Shown here piece after piece: positions 1 through 8,627 of a stretch of 34,195 bases of DNA. The notes below the pieces were generated by a model. That model did no database searches, had not been told where the DNA came from, and saw only the letters and a program-made list of their open reading frames with translations. Source of the stretch: Pseudolabrys sp. Root1462 (GTDB lineage Bacteria > Pseudomonadota > Alphaproteobacteria > Rhizobiales > Xanthobacteraceae); assembly GCF_001426945.1 (NCBI RefSeq), contig NZ_LMFS01000001.1:2316413-2350607 (forward strand), in the 5' to 3' direction. Positions within the stretch are counted from its first letter, which is position 1. Each line of letters starts with the position of its first letter. Made by a program: the position numbers and the translations under genes.

Positions 1-17
1 GGACGGATAGTATATAG

Positions 18-30
18 TCCCAACATGGGA
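18..30. promoter_or_regulatory. short perfect inverted repeat upstream of the MFS gene
   Basis: TCCCA (18-22) and TGGGA (26-30) form perfect 5-base arms around a 3-base spacer, about 77 bases upstream of the sigma-54 -24 element. The distance suits an activator or repressor site, but the element is short and may be chance. Confidence 0.2.
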
Positions 31-105
31 ATCTTGTCAACAGCCTCACTTGCCGCCCTTTCGAGGCACGGCCGACGGGCCCTTAGCCCTTCGTCGCAGC
101 CCGTG

Positions 106-122
106 CTGGTACGCGATTTGCT
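106..122 (+). promoter_or_regulatory. candidate sigma-54 (RpoN) promoter
   Basis: CTGGTACG (106-113), a four-base spacer CGAT, then TTGCT (118-122). The GG and GC dinucleotides are separated by the required 10 bases. Against the consensus TGGCACG-N4-TTGCW only one position differs (T for C at 110). Transcription would start near 133, leaving a leader of about 30 nt before the ATG at 162. This is read directly from the sequence; activity is inferred. Confidence 0.65.
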
Positions 123-161
123 TCAAATCCGGCGCCGGTCTGCAAGATGGAGTGTTTCGCC

Positions 162-1421
162 ATGTCTGTATCGTCGATGTCCGCACCGGCTACATCGTCC
201 GTATCGACCACCCGCTGGACCCAGCTCGGGCTGGGCCTGATCGCCATGATGTCGATCTCCAGCCCGCAATATGTCTGGACCCTTTTCACCAAGCCGCTGA
301 CCGATACGCTGCATGCGCCGCTGTCCGCAATCCAGCTGACGCTGACGATCCTGATCGTGTTGCAGACGTGGCTGTCGCCGGCGCAAGGCTATCTCGTCGA
401 CAAGTTCGGTCCCAAGTTGCTGATTGCCTGCGGTTGCCTCCTGTCCGGCCTCGGCTGGGTGACGGCGGCCTATGCCACCAGCCTGACCAGCCTCTATCTC
501 ACGTACGGTCTGTTGTGCGGCGCCGGCACCGGCATCGTCTATATCGGCATCGTCGGCCTGATGGTGCGCTGGTTCCCGGACCGTCGCGGCTTCGCCACCG
601 GCATGGTGGCCGCCGGCTACGGCTTCGGCGCCATCGCAACCACTTTCCCGATCGACGCCATGCTCAAGTCGGCCGGCTACCAGCACACGCTCGTCGTGTT
701 CGGCATCATCCTCGGGCTCGTCGGCGCGCTGGCCGCGCTGCTGATGCGCTCGCCGCGCAGCGACGACGTGCTGCCGCCGCCGGCGGTCGCGACATCGCTC
801 CGGGATGTTGCGCCGAAGGACATGCTCAAGACCAAGGTGTTCTGGCTGATGTTCGTCATGATGACCATGATGTCGACCGGCGGCCTCATGGTGATCTCGC
901 AGTTCGCCACCTTCTCGCGCGCCTTCGGCGTCGCCGATTTCATGGTCTGGGGTCTCGCCGCGCTGCCATTGGCGCTGACCGTGGACCGCATCACCAACGG
1001 CCTGACGCGGCCGTTCTTCGGCTGGGTCTCCGATCAGATCGGCCGCGAGAACACGATGGCGATCGCCTTCCTGTTCGAAGCCCTCGGCGTCGCCGCGATG
1101 GTGTATTTCCGCAGCGACGCGCTGCTGTTCGTCATCCTGTCGGCCGTGGTGTTCTTCGGCTGGGGCGAGATCTTCTCGCTGTTCCCCTCGACGCTGACCG
1201 ATACCTTCGGCACCAAGAATGCGACGACAAATTACGGCTTCCTCTATATGGCGCAGGGCGTCGGTTCGGTGCTCGGCGCGCCGGTCGCCGCGTATATCGC
1301 GGAGAAGACCGGGAGCTGGCTGCCGGTGTTCACGATCATCATCTGCATGGATGTGATCACCGGACTGCTGGCGCTGTTCGTGCTCAAGCCGATGCGCAAG
1401 GCTTACACCAGCGCGGCGTAA
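162..1421 (+). CDS. MFS transporter, oxalate/formate antiporter family
   Basis: Inner-membrane secondary carrier of 419 residues with about 12 hydrophobic segments and a major-facilitator loop motif (GYLVDKFGPK) after the second helix. The N-terminal pattern, with SPQYVWTLFTKPL and the glycine-rich GLLCGAGTGIVYIG segment, matches the oxalate:formate exchanger (OxlT-like) branch, so the substrate is probably a small mono- or dicarboxylate. An in-frame ATG exists at 147, but GGAG at 149-152 lies 9 bases before the ATG at 162, which I chose. It appears monocistronic: a near-consensus sigma-54 promoter lies just upstream, and it converges on psd across a palindromic repeat. No oxalate-degrading genes (frc, oxc) are visible here, so substrate assignment stays at family level. 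Confidence 0.85.
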   Translation: MSVSSMSAPATSSVSTTRWTQLGLGLIAMMSISSPQYVWTLFTKPLTDTLHAPLSAIQLTLTILIVLQTWLSPAQGYLVDKFGPKLLIACGCLLSGLGWVTAAYATSLTSLYLTYGLLCGAGTGIVYIGIVGLMVRWFPDRRGFATGMVAAGYGFGAIATTFPIDAMLKSAGYQHTLVVFGIILGLVGALAALLMRSPRSDDVLPPPAVATSLRDVAPKDMLKTKVFWLMFVMMTMMSTGGLMVISQFATFSRAFGVADFMVWGLAALPLALTVDRITNGLTRPFFGWVSDQIGRENTMAIAFLFEALGVAAMVYFRSDALLFVILSAVVFFGWGEIFSLFPSTLTDTFGTKNATTNYGFLYMAQGVGSVLGAPVAAYIAEKTGSWLPVFTIIICMDVITGLLALFVLKPMRKAYTSAA

Positions 1422-1438
1422 GGACACACCACACTGTC

Positions 1439-1471
1439 ATTCCGGGACGGCCGCCAGGCCGGACCCGGAAT
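1439..1471. repeat. intergenic palindromic repeat between convergent genes
   Basis: ATTCCGGG (1439-1446) pairs with CCCGGAAT (1464-1471), enclosing an inner CGGCC (1448-1452)/GGCCG (1457-1461) stem with a 4-base loop. The sequence, including the trailing CAG, resembles the short intergenic palindromes common in Rhizobiales genomes. It sits between the MFS and psd stop codons and could end transcription from either side, although no T-run follows. Confidence 0.6.
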
Positions 1472-1497
1472 CCAGATACGTTCGCGCTGGTTTATCG

Positions 1498-2196
1498 TCA
1501 GCCGACGCGGAAACCGCGGGTCTCATCCACGGCGCGCATGTCGGCGAGAATGGTCTCGCCGGCGAGCGCGGTCTGTCCGACGGCGACCATCGGCTGCGTG
1601 CCTTCCGGCAGATAGACGTCGAGCCGCGAGCCGAAGCGGATCATGCCGAAGCGCTCGCCGGCGCCGACCGGTTGGCCTTCCTTGACGTAGCAGACGATGC
1701 GCCGGGCAATCAGGCCGGCGATCTGCACCACCGCAATGCGCGTGCCGCCGGTGGCGATGACCAGCGAATTGCGCTCGTTATCGACCGAGGCCTTGTCGAG
1801 ATCGGCATTCACGAACTTGCCGGGCTGATACAGGATCTTGTCGACACGGCCGGCAACCGGCGAGCGGTTCACGTGGCAGTCGAACACGCTCATGAATACC
1901 GAAATGCGCAGCATCGGCTTCGGCCCGAGGCCGAGTTCATGCGGCGGCGGCGCCGTGGTCACCTGGCTGACGCGCCCGTCGGCCGGCGACACGATCAGGC
2001 CGTCCCGCACCGGGGTGACGCGCGGCGGATCGCGGAAGAAATAGATGCACCACAATGTCAGCACGGTGCCGACCCAGCCGAGCGGCGTCCACAGCCAGAA
2101 CAGGATCAGGCTGACGAAAGCGAAAGCGCCGATGAAGGGGTAGCCTTCCGGCGTGATCGGGACCAGTTGCTTGCGGATCGAGTCGTAAATGGACAT
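1498..2196 (-). CDS. psd: phosphatidylserine decarboxylase (short form)
   Basis: Converts phosphatidylserine to phosphatidylethanolamine at the inner membrane using a pyruvoyl cofactor made by self-cleavage. The 232-residue product has an N-terminal hydrophobic stretch (about residues 20-54), the conserved FRDPPR segment, SPADGRV, and the self-cleavage Gly-Ser in RFGSRLD (G189-S190). This length matches the short bacterial Psd class. The start is the ATG before SIYDSIRKQ, the usual N-terminus of rhizobial homologues; a start 7 codons upstream (2217) is possible. It follows the ABC exporter on the same strand. In many Rhizobiales psd is followed directly by pssA, but here the next feature is a palindrome and a convergent MFS gene. 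Confidence 0.93.
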   Translation of the reverse strand: MSIYDSIRKQLVPITPEGYPFIGAFAFVSLILFWLWTPLGWVGTVLTLWCIYFFRDPPRVTPVRDGLIVSPADGRVSQVTTAPPPHELGLGPKPMLRISVFMSVFDCHVNRSPVAGRVDKILYQPGKFVNADLDKASVDNERNSLVIATGGTRIAVVQIAGLIARRIVCYVKEGQPVGAGERFGMIRFGSRLDVYLPEGTQPMVAVGQTALAGETILADMRAVDETRGFRVG

Positions 2197-2238
2197 GGCG
2201 TTCTTACTTGTTCTCAACCGTTGCCGTGGTCGCGATTT

Positions 2239-2280
2239 ACCCTCGTCCCTTGGGGGAGAAGGTGGCGCGCAAAGCGCGCC
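2239..2280. repeat. Rhizobiales-type intergenic repeat with two stem-loops
   Basis: An imperfect hairpin (ACCCTCGTCCC against GGGGGAGAAGGT, 2239-2263) is followed at once by a perfect 7-bp stem, GGCGCGC/GCGCGCC with an AAA loop (2264-2280). This two-hairpin layout resembles a repeat seen many times in Rhizobiales genomes. It lies in the 186-base gap between the ABC gene and psd, so it could be transcribed in the same mRNA. Confidence 0.55.
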
Positions 2281-2382
2281 TCGCCAGCGTCATAGCAAGC
2301 CCCATGGCGGCTGCAAGCCCACCGGTCGGGACCGGTCAGTCCGGGAGATCCGCCGGGAACGTCCGGAATGGGCGAAAGCAGC

Positions 2383-4353
2383 CTACTCCGCCGCGTCCAC
2401 CACCGCCGGCAGGGGGCTGGCGGCCTGCGCCAGCGCCGGGTCCTCGACCGGCGGCGGATTGCGGTTCGGCATCGCATCCTCGTCGGCGGCGCGGGCGAGC
2501 CGCTCGCGGGCCTCCTCGGCCTCGCGCTGCCTGTTCCACATGCTGGCATAGAGCCCGTTCTGCGCCAGCAGGACGTGATGGCTGCCGCGTTCGACGATCT
2601 CGCCCTTGTCGAGCACGATGATCTCGTCGGCGCCAACGATGGTCGAGAGCCGGTGGGCGATCACCAATGTGGTGCGGCCCTTCGACACGCGTTCCAGCGC
2701 GTCCTGGATTTCCTTTTCGGTGTGGCTGTCGAGCGCCGAGGTGGCTTCATCGAGCACCAGGATCGGCGGGCCTTTCAGGATGGTGCGGGCGATGGCGACG
2801 CGCTGCTTCTCGCCGCCGGACAGCTTCAGCCCGCGCTCGCCGACCTCGGCCTCGTAACCCTTCGGCGCCAGACGGATGAAGCCGTCGATCTGCGCGAGCG
2901 AAGCGGCCTCCTCCACCTCGGCGTCGCTGGCTTCCCAGCGGCCGTAGCGGATGTTGTAGCGGATGGTGTCGTTGAACAGCACGGTGTCCTGCGGCACCAT
3001 GCCGATGGCCCTCCGCAGCGACTTCTGCGTCACCTTGGCGATGTCCTGGCCGTCGATGGTGATGGCACCGCCGGACAGATCGTAGAACCGGTACAGCAGC
3101 CGCGACAGGGTCGACTTGCCGGCACCCGACGGCCCGACCACGGCGACGGTCTTGCCTGCCGGCACCGTGAAGCTGATGCCCTTGAGGATCGGCCGCGCCG
3201 CCTCATAGGCGAACACGACATTGTCGAAGCGGATATCGCCGGCGGTCACAGTGAGCGGCTTGGCGCCCGGCACGTCGATGATTTCCGGCGGCCGGCCGAG
3301 GATCGAGAACATGAGCTCGATGTCGGTGATTGCCTGCTTGATCTCGCGATAGACCATGCCCATGAAATTCAGCGGCTGATAGAGCTGGATCATCATGGCG
3401 TTGATCAGCACGAAATCGCCGACGGTCTTCGAGCCGCCGCGGATCTCGTAAGCGCACATCACCATCGCGGCGGCGAGGCCGAACGTGAAGATGATGGCCT
3501 GACCGGCGTTGAGCACCGCGAGCGAAGTGTAGGCGCTGGTCGAAGCCTTCTCGTAACGCGCCATGGCGCGGTCGTAGCGTTCGGCCTCGCGCTCCTCGGC
3601 GGAGAAGTATTTGACGGTCTCGTAATTCAAGAGCGAGTCGATCGCCTTCACGTTGGCGTCGGTGTCGCTGTCGTTCATCTTGCGGCGGATGCCGATGCGC
3701 CACTCGGTGGCGAAATAGGTGTACACGAGATAGCAGGTCACCGTGACCAGGATGACGGCGACGTAACGCCAGTCGAACTGCCACATCAGCACGCCGCAGA
3801 TCAGCGCCAGTTCGATGATGGTCGGCGCCAGTTGCAGGATGACCATGCGCACGATGGTCTCGATGCCGTTGCGGCCGCGCTCGAGCACGCGGGTCAGGCC
3901 GCCGGTCTTGCGCTCAAGATGGAAGCGCAGGGACAATTCGTGCATGTGGACGAAGGTGCGGAAGGCGAGCCGCCGCACGGCATGCATCGCCACCTTGGCG
4001 AAGACGCCATCGCGTAATTGCGTCGTCACGGCCATGACGATGCGCATGGCGCCGTAGGCCAGCGTCATCACGATCGGGGCGGCGATTGCCCAGGCCAGCC
4101 AGTCGTCGGCGCCGACCGGGGCGCTGCCCTTGCCGGCGAGCGCGTCGGTCGCCCATTTGAAGGTGAACGGCGTGACGATGGTGGCGAGCTTGGCGAGCAG
4201 CAGCAGAACAGCGGCGCCGAGCACGCGCAGCTTGAGGTCGCGCCGGTCTGACGGCCAGATATAGGGCCAGAGATGGACGATGGTGGCCGTCAGCGCTCCG
4301 CGGTCGGCGGACACGGCGGATGGCTGGTCGGCAGGTGTGTGAGCTGCGGTCAT
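2383..4353 (-). CDS. ABC exporter, ATM1/HMT1 type (fused permease and ATPase)
   Basis: Half-transporter of 656 residues expected to dimerise in the inner membrane. The six-helix transmembrane domain covers roughly residues 40-345 and the nucleotide-binding domain 370-610. Visible ATPase motifs are Walker A GPSGAGKST, the LSGGEKQR signature and Walker B ILVLDEATSALD. The segment AIDSLLNYETVKYFSAEE is diagnostic of the ATM1/ABCB7 branch, whose members export glutathione-linked sulfur, Fe-S precursors or metal-glutathione conjugates. I chose the ATG at 4353; a TTG 14 codons upstream (4395) is the longest option. The Ala/Pro-rich tail after residue 610 is not conserved in the family. The gene diverges from the LOG-family gene and precedes psd. 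Confidence 0.9.
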   Translation of the reverse strand: MTAAHTPADQPSAVSADRGALTATIVHLWPYIWPSDRRDLKLRVLGAAVLLLLAKLATIVTPFTFKWATDALAGKGSAPVGADDWLAWAIAAPIVMTLAYGAMRIVMAVTTQLRDGVFAKVAMHAVRRLAFRTFVHMHELSLRFHLERKTGGLTRVLERGRNGIETIVRMVILQLAPTIIELALICGVLMWQFDWRYVAVILVTVTCYLVYTYFATEWRIGIRRKMNDSDTDANVKAIDSLLNYETVKYFSAEEREAERYDRAMARYEKASTSAYTSLAVLNAGQAIIFTFGLAAAMVMCAYEIRGGSKTVGDFVLINAMMIQLYQPLNFMGMVYREIKQAITDIELMFSILGRPPEIIDVPGAKPLTVTAGDIRFDNVVFAYEAARPILKGISFTVPAGKTVAVVGPSGAGKSTLSRLLYRFYDLSGGAITIDGQDIAKVTQKSLRRAIGMVPQDTVLFNDTIRYNIRYGRWEASDAEVEEAASLAQIDGFIRLAPKGYEAEVGERGLKLSGGEKQRVAIARTILKGPPILVLDEATSALDSHTEKEIQDALERVSKGRTTLVIAHRLSTIVGADEIIVLDKGEIVERGSHHVLLAQNGLYASMWNRQREAEEARERLARAADEDAMPNRNPPPVEDPALAQAASPLPAVVDAAE

Positions 4354-4486
4354 TCGGAACCCGGAAGCGGCTGGAGCACTTTCATATAAGTCCAAACTGG
4401 CCGCCGATCACCCTTCCCGCCTGTATTTCCTATGGATTTTTCGCCGCCATCTTGACGGTAAGCCGGCCGGTGGGCACATCCAGACC

Positions 4487-5110
4487 ATGAACGCTCCTCA
4501 AAAGACCGCCACCATCGGCAAGATCTGCGTCTATTGCGGCTCCGGCCCGGGCACCGACCCGGCTTTCGTCGAGGCCGCCACGGCGCTCGGCACGGCCATG
4601 GCCAAGGCCGGTATCGGGCTGGTCTATGGCGGTGGCGACATGGGCATGATGGGCGCGGTGGCCGAGGCCGTGCGTCGCAACGGCGGCGCCGTGACCGGCA
4701 TCATCCCGGAGTTCCTGCTGAACAAGGAACGCGCCGGCTTCAACGGCGACGGCCTGATCGTCACCCGCGACATGCACGAGCGCAAACGCAAGATGTTCGA
4801 GATGGCCGACGCCTTCGTCGCCATGCCCGGCGGCATCGGCACGCTCGAGGAGATCGTCGAGCAGATGACCTGGGCGCAGCTCGGCCGCCACAAGAAGCCG
4901 ATCCTGCTCGCCAACATCAAGGGCTTCTGGGACCCGCTGTCCGCCCTGCTCAACCACATGAAGGCGCTCGCCTTCATCCGCGACGGCATGGAGTTCGAGA
5001 TGCTGGTCGCCGACAAGGTGGACGACATCATCCCGCAGCTGCAACGCGCCGCGCAGAGCGTGCCGGCAGCCGCCAAGGACATGCCGGCCGCGGTGGCGGA
5101 GAAGCTGTAA
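4487..5110 (+). CDS. LOG family protein (cytokinin riboside 5'-monophosphate phosphoribohydrolase type)
   Basis: Cytoplasmic Rossmann-fold enzyme of 207 residues, the usual bacterial size. It carries the glycine-rich YGGGDMGMMGAVAEA segment and the family motif PGGIGTLEE, which bind and cleave the N-glycosidic bond of nucleoside 5'-monophosphates. Characterised homologues release free cytokinin base or hydrolyse AMP; bacterial physiological substrates are often unknown. It runs opposite to the ABC exporter, 133 bases away, and converges on the VOC gene with a single base between the two stop codons. Confidence 0.88.
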   Translation: MNAPQKTATIGKICVYCGSGPGTDPAFVEAATALGTAMAKAGIGLVYGGGDMGMMGAVAEAVRRNGGAVTGIIPEFLLNKERAGFNGDGLIVTRDMHERKRKMFEMADAFVAMPGGIGTLEEIVEQMTWAQLGRHKKPILLANIKGFWDPLSALLNHMKALAFIRDGMEFEMLVADKVDDIIPQLQRAAQSVPAAAKDMPAAVAEKL

Positions 5111-5111
5111 C

Positions 5112-5489
5112 CTATTTCGTGAACGTGACCGCCTCGATGCGGTTGCCATCCGGATCGCGGATGAAGGCGGCATAGTAGCCGCCGTCGCCGTCATGCGGCC
5201 GCAGGCCGGGCGCGCCGTCGCTTGAGCCGCCGGCTTGGAGCGCCGCGGCGTGGAAGGCATCGACCATCTTGGTCGAGCGGGCACGGAAGCAGATATGCGC
5301 GCCGCTGCCGGCTTCGATTGGCGCCATGTCGGCACGCAAATTGATCCAGAACTCCGAATACTGCTTGCCGAAGCCGACGGTCGCGGCGCGGACGTCGATC
5401 GCCTTCATGCCGATGGCGCCGAGCACGGCCCCGTAAAAGCGCGTCGATGCGGCTAGATCGCAGACGGCGATGGAGACGTGGTCGATCAT
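5112..5489 (-). CDS. VOC family (glyoxalase/bleomycin resistance-like) protein
   Basis: Small cytoplasmic protein of 125 residues with one vicinal-oxygen-chelate module. It starts MIDHVSIAVCDL, with the candidate metal-ligand His at position 4, followed by the STRFYGAVLG helix, and ends with the typical RDPDGNRIEAV strand containing the late Glu ligand. Members of this size act as dimers, but the substrate cannot be told from sequence. It lies 44 bases downstream of the SDR gene on the same strand and may be the last gene of the long minus-strand run. Confidence 0.8.
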   Translation of the reverse strand: MIDHVSIAVCDLAASTRFYGAVLGAIGMKAIDVRAATVGFGKQYSEFWINLRADMAPIEAGSGAHICFRARSTKMVDAFHAAALQAGGSSDGAPGLRPHDGDGGYYAAFIRDPDGNRIEAVTFTK

Positions 5490-5533
5490 GAGGCAATTCT
5501 ACCCAACGCCGCCACCGCTTCAATATCGGCGCC

Positions 5534-6310
5534 TCAGGTCCGGTTGATCGAAACGCCGCCGTCGGCCAGCATGGCACTGCCGGTGACGAAACTCGCCGCA
5601 TCGGATGCAAGGAACAGCGCCGCTTGCGCCTGCTCCTGCGGCGTGGCGACGCGCTTGAGCGCAAAGAGATTACGCACGAACGCCTTGCTTTGCTCATCCG
5701 GCGCGAACACGTCTGCCATCTCGGTCTGCGTGCCACCGGGCAACAAGGCGTTGACGCGCAATCCCTGCGGGCCGAATTCGACCGCCAGCGATTTCATCAG
5801 ACCAATCAATCCTGCCTTACTCGCCGCATAGGCGGCAATACCGGGCATGGCCACCGTATAGCCGACGAAGGAAGCGACGAAGATCAACGAACCGGCGCCG
5901 CGCGCCAACATCGCCGGCACCTGGTATTTGGCGGCGAGAAAGCCACTGGTCAGGTTCGTGGCAAGCGTTGCATTCCAGTCGCTGATTGCTATGCCCGGGG
6001 TTGCCCCCATCGGCCCCATCGCTGCGGCATTGTTGATGGCAATGTCGAGGCCGCCAAACCGGCGCTCCGCTTCGGCAACCAGCGCCCGTGCGTGATTTTC
6101 ATCGCCGACATCGCCCGCGAGGGCGACAACATCGGCACCCGTCGCCGCGATGCTTTCCGCCACCGCATCGAGGCGCGATTCACCGCGCGCGGTAATTACA
6201 AGCTTTGCGCCCTCGGCCGCAAACAGCTCGGCAATTGCGCGGCCGATGCCTGCGCTGGCCCCGGTTACGATCGCTACTTTATCGGACAATACGCCGCGCG
6301 GCATGGTCAT
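5534..6310 (-). CDS. SDR family NAD(P)-dependent oxidoreductase
   Basis: Classical short-chain dehydrogenase of 258 residues. The cofactor motif TGASAGIG is at residues 16-23, INNAAA follows the fourth strand, and the catalytic YAASKAG (Tyr-x-x-x-Lys) follows a Ser in the VASF segment. The C-terminal SAMLADGGVS is typical of the family. GGGAG lies 7 bases before the ATG at 6310, supporting that start over the ATG two codons in. Substrate is not determinable. It is 79 bases downstream of the citramalate synthase gene, so co-transcription is possible. Confidence 0.87.
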   Translation of the reverse strand: MTMPRGVLSDKVAIVTGASAGIGRAIAELFAAEGAKLVITARGESRLDAVAESIAATGADVVALAGDVGDENHARALVAEAERRFGGLDIAINNAAAMGPMGATPGIAISDWNATLATNLTSGFLAAKYQVPAMLARGAGSLIFVASFVGYTVAMPGIAAYAASKAGLIGLMKSLAVEFGPQGLRVNALLPGGTQTEMADVFAPDEQSKAFVRNLFALKRVATPQEQAQAALFLASDAASFVTGSAMLADGGVSINRT

Positions 6311-6389
6311 GCTTGATCTCCCTTATTTGAGACAAGCATTTCGGCCGTCACGCGATCCTCAGCCCACCCGATTTCTGCGCACGCCGCGG

Positions 6390-7985
6390 CTAAACCGGCG
6401 CGCCGGACTTCACCAGCTTGTAGATGATAGAGTCCATCAGCGCCTGGAACGAGGCGTCGATGATGTTCGGCGACACGCCGATCGTGGTCCAGTGCTCGCC
6501 GTTCTCGTCCGCGCTCTCGATCAGAACGCGGGTCACGGCCTCGGTGCCGCCATTGAGGATACGCACGCGATAGTCGGTGAGCTTGAGGCCCTTGATGTAG
6601 TCCTGATACTTGCCGAGATCCTTGCGCAGCGCGTGGTCGAGCGCGTTCACCGGACCATTGCCTTCCGCCGCGGAGATCAGGCTCTCGTTGCCGACCTTGA
6701 CCTTGACCACCGCCATAGTGACGGTGACGCGCTGACCGAGCGCGTTGTCGCGCTGCTCGACATTGACGTCGAACTGCGACACGTCGAAATAATCCGGCAC
6801 GGTGCCGAGGGTGCGCCGCGCCAACAGTTCGAACGAAGCGTCGGCGGCGTCATAGGCATAGCCGATCGCCTCACGCTCCTTGACGATCTCGAGCAGGCGC
6901 CCGATGCGGCGGTCGTCCTTGTCGACCTTGAGGCCGATGCGATCGAGCTCGGCGAGCACGTTGGACTTGCCGGCCTGCTCCGACACCAGCACCTTGCGCT
7001 TGTTGCCGACCGCGTCCGGGTTGACGTGCTCGTAGGTCTCCGGTGCCTTCATGATCGCCGAGGCATGAATGCCGGCCTTGGTGGCGAAGGCGTTCTCGCC
7101 GACATAAGGCGCGTAGCGGAATGACGGCCGGTTGAGCCGCTCGTCGAGCGCGCGCGACACCTTGCCCAGCGTCTTGAGCGCCGCGTCGGTGACGCCGATG
7201 TCGAATTTGTCGGCGAACTCCGCCTTCAGCTTCAGCGTCGGGATGATCGACACCAGATTGGCGTTGCCGCAACGCTCGCCGAGGCCGTTGAGCGTGCCCT
7301 GGATCTGCCGCGCGCCGGCGCGCACCGCCGCCAGCGAATTGGCGACCGCCTGCTCGGTGTCATTGTGCGCATGGATGCCGACGTGTTCGCCGGGGATCAC
7401 CTTGACCACCTCGCCGACGATGCGCTCGATCTCGTTGGGCAGCGTGCCGCCATTGGTGTCGCACAGCACGACCCAGCGCGCGCCCGCCTCGTAGGCCGCC
7501 TTGGCGCATTCAACAGCGAATTGCGGATTGGCCTTGTAACCGTCGAAGAAATGCTCGCAGTCGAGCAGCACCTCCTTGCCGCTCTCCTTCGCCGCCTTCA
7601 CGCTGTCGCGGATCGAGGCGAGGTTCTCCTCCGGCGTCGTCTCCAGCGCCACCCTGACGTGATAGTCCCAGGACTTGGCGACGAAGCAGATGGCGTCCGC
7701 CTGCGCGCCGATGAGCGCGGCGATGCCGGGATCGTTCGACGCCGAACGGCCGGGCCGGCGCGTCATGCCGAAGGCAGTGAACTTGCCGCGCAGCTTTCGG
7801 CGTTCGCTGAAGAATTCCGTGTCGGTGGCATTGGCGCCGGGATATCCGCCTTCGACATAGTCGATGCCGAGTTCGTCGAGCATCGCGGCAATGGCAATCT
7901 TGTCGGCGAGCGTGAAATCGACGCCGTTGGTCTGCGCACCGTCGCGCAGTGTTGTGTCGAACAGATAAAGGCGCTCTTTACTCAT
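6390..7985 (-). CDS. cimA: citramalate synthase
   Basis: Condenses pyruvate with acetyl-CoA to (R)-citramalate, the first step of the threonine-independent route to isoleucine. The 531-residue protein has the HMGL-like TIM barrel with DTTLRDGAQTNGVDF near the N-terminus and HAHNDTEQAVANSLAA carrying metal-binding His residues. The C-terminal third is a LeuA-type allosteric domain expected to sense a branched-chain amino acid. The N-terminal DGAQTNGVDFT pattern matches the CimA (TIGR00977) family rather than 2-isopropylmalate synthase. An AAGG sequence precedes the ATG. The gene starts 19 bases after the small membrane protein gene and is probably in the cysS operon. Confidence 0.92.
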   Translation of the reverse strand: MSKERLYLFDTTLRDGAQTNGVDFTLADKIAIAAMLDELGIDYVEGGYPGANATDTEFFSERRKLRGKFTAFGMTRRPGRSASNDPGIAALIGAQADAICFVAKSWDYHVRVALETTPEENLASIRDSVKAAKESGKEVLLDCEHFFDGYKANPQFAVECAKAAYEAGARWVVLCDTNGGTLPNEIERIVGEVVKVIPGEHVGIHAHNDTEQAVANSLAAVRAGARQIQGTLNGLGERCGNANLVSIIPTLKLKAEFADKFDIGVTDAALKTLGKVSRALDERLNRPSFRYAPYVGENAFATKAGIHASAIMKAPETYEHVNPDAVGNKRKVLVSEQAGKSNVLAELDRIGLKVDKDDRRIGRLLEIVKEREAIGYAYDAADASFELLARRTLGTVPDYFDVSQFDVNVEQRDNALGQRVTVTMAVVKVKVGNESLISAAEGNGPVNALDHALRKDLGKYQDYIKGLKLTDYRVRILNGGTEAVTRVLIESADENGEHWTTIGVSPNIIDASFQALMDSIIYKLVKSGAPV

Positions 7986-8004
7986 GACGCGCAGCCTTCT
8001 CGCA

Positions 8005-8118
8005 CTACCACAATCCGAAAAACTTGGTCGCCAGCGCCACCGCCGCGGCGATCACCACGACCTTGAGGACGATGTAATACAGCCAGTGCCGCGGGAACGG
8101 CGTGTCGGGCTTCTTCAT
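8005..8118 (-). CDS. 37-residue single-pass membrane protein (uncharacterised)
   Basis: A very short gene encoding a basic N-terminus (MKKPDTPFPRHW) followed by one hydrophobic helix of about 20 residues (YYIVLKVVVIAAAVALATKF) ending in GLW. Its ATG overlaps the TGA of the upstream acetyltransferase gene in an ATGA arrangement, and a GGAGG lies 13 bases upstream, so translational coupling is likely. The gap to cimA is 19 bases. I do not recognise a named family. The coupling and the well-formed transmembrane segment argue for a real gene. It is too small for a catalytic role; a membrane anchor or modulator of a neighbour is possible but unproven. Confidence 0.6.
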   Translation of the reverse strand: MKKPDTPFPRHWLYYIVLKVVVIAAAVALATKFFGLW

Positions 8119-8627
8119 GAAAGTTTCGACGCCTCCGGTTTGGCCACAAGCGCTTTGGACAAGGTGGTGTTGGCCAGCCATTCGTCGCCGACCGAGATCG
8201 AATTGCGCTGCTGCGCGGTGTAACCGCGCTTCTCGAAGAAACCGCGCGCGGTGTCGCTGGCGTCCACCGTGAGCTTCTCGGCGCCGCGCGCGCCGGCGAG
8301 CTTCTCCAGCGCATCGACGAGCAGCGCCGCCGCGCCCTGCCCGGCCGCCGCCGGATGCACGAACAGCATATCGATTTTCGTATTGCCGGCGAGCGAGGCG
8401 AAGGCAACCGGCGAGCCCTCCAGCGTCGCGATCAAGGTGAGCTGTTTGCCAAGACGGCCGGCAAAGACCTCCAGATCGTCGACGCGAGAAATCCACGCCT
8501 GCTGCTGCGCTTCACTGTAGTCATCGGCGGTCAATTCAAGGACGCTTTCGCGGAAGATCTCCGCCAGCAGCGGCGCGTCCGTGGGCAGAAACGGCCGCAG
8601 CGCCAGCTTCGGTGTCGCTGTCGCCAT
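8115..8627 (-). CDS. GNAT family N-acetyltransferase
   Basis: Cytoplasmic acetyltransferase of 170 residues. The acetyl-CoA-binding region reads MLFVHPAAAGQGAAALLVDAL, followed by a VDASDTARGFFEKRGY segment characteristic of the GNAT fold. The frame stays open 39 codons further upstream into the preceding gene, but the ATG at 8627 has a strong GGGGAGG before it and overlaps the upstream stop by one base (TGATG), so it is preferred. The acceptor is unknown. It is the middle gene of the overlapping cysS-GFA-GNAT-membrane protein chain. Confidence 0.87.
   Translation of the reverse strand: MATATPKLALRPFLPTDAPLLAEIFRESVLELTADDYSEAQQQAWISRVDDLEVFAGRLGKQLTLIATLEGSPVAFASLAGNTKIDMLFVHPAAAGQGAAALLVDALEKLAGARGAEKLTVDASDTARGFFEKRGYTAQQRNSISVGDEWLANTTLSKALVAKPEASKLS

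Noticed and set aside
123-1427. A 434-codon minus-strand frame opposite the MFS carrier
   Set aside because: It is the complement of a clear 12-helix protein and shows only low-complexity charged residues.
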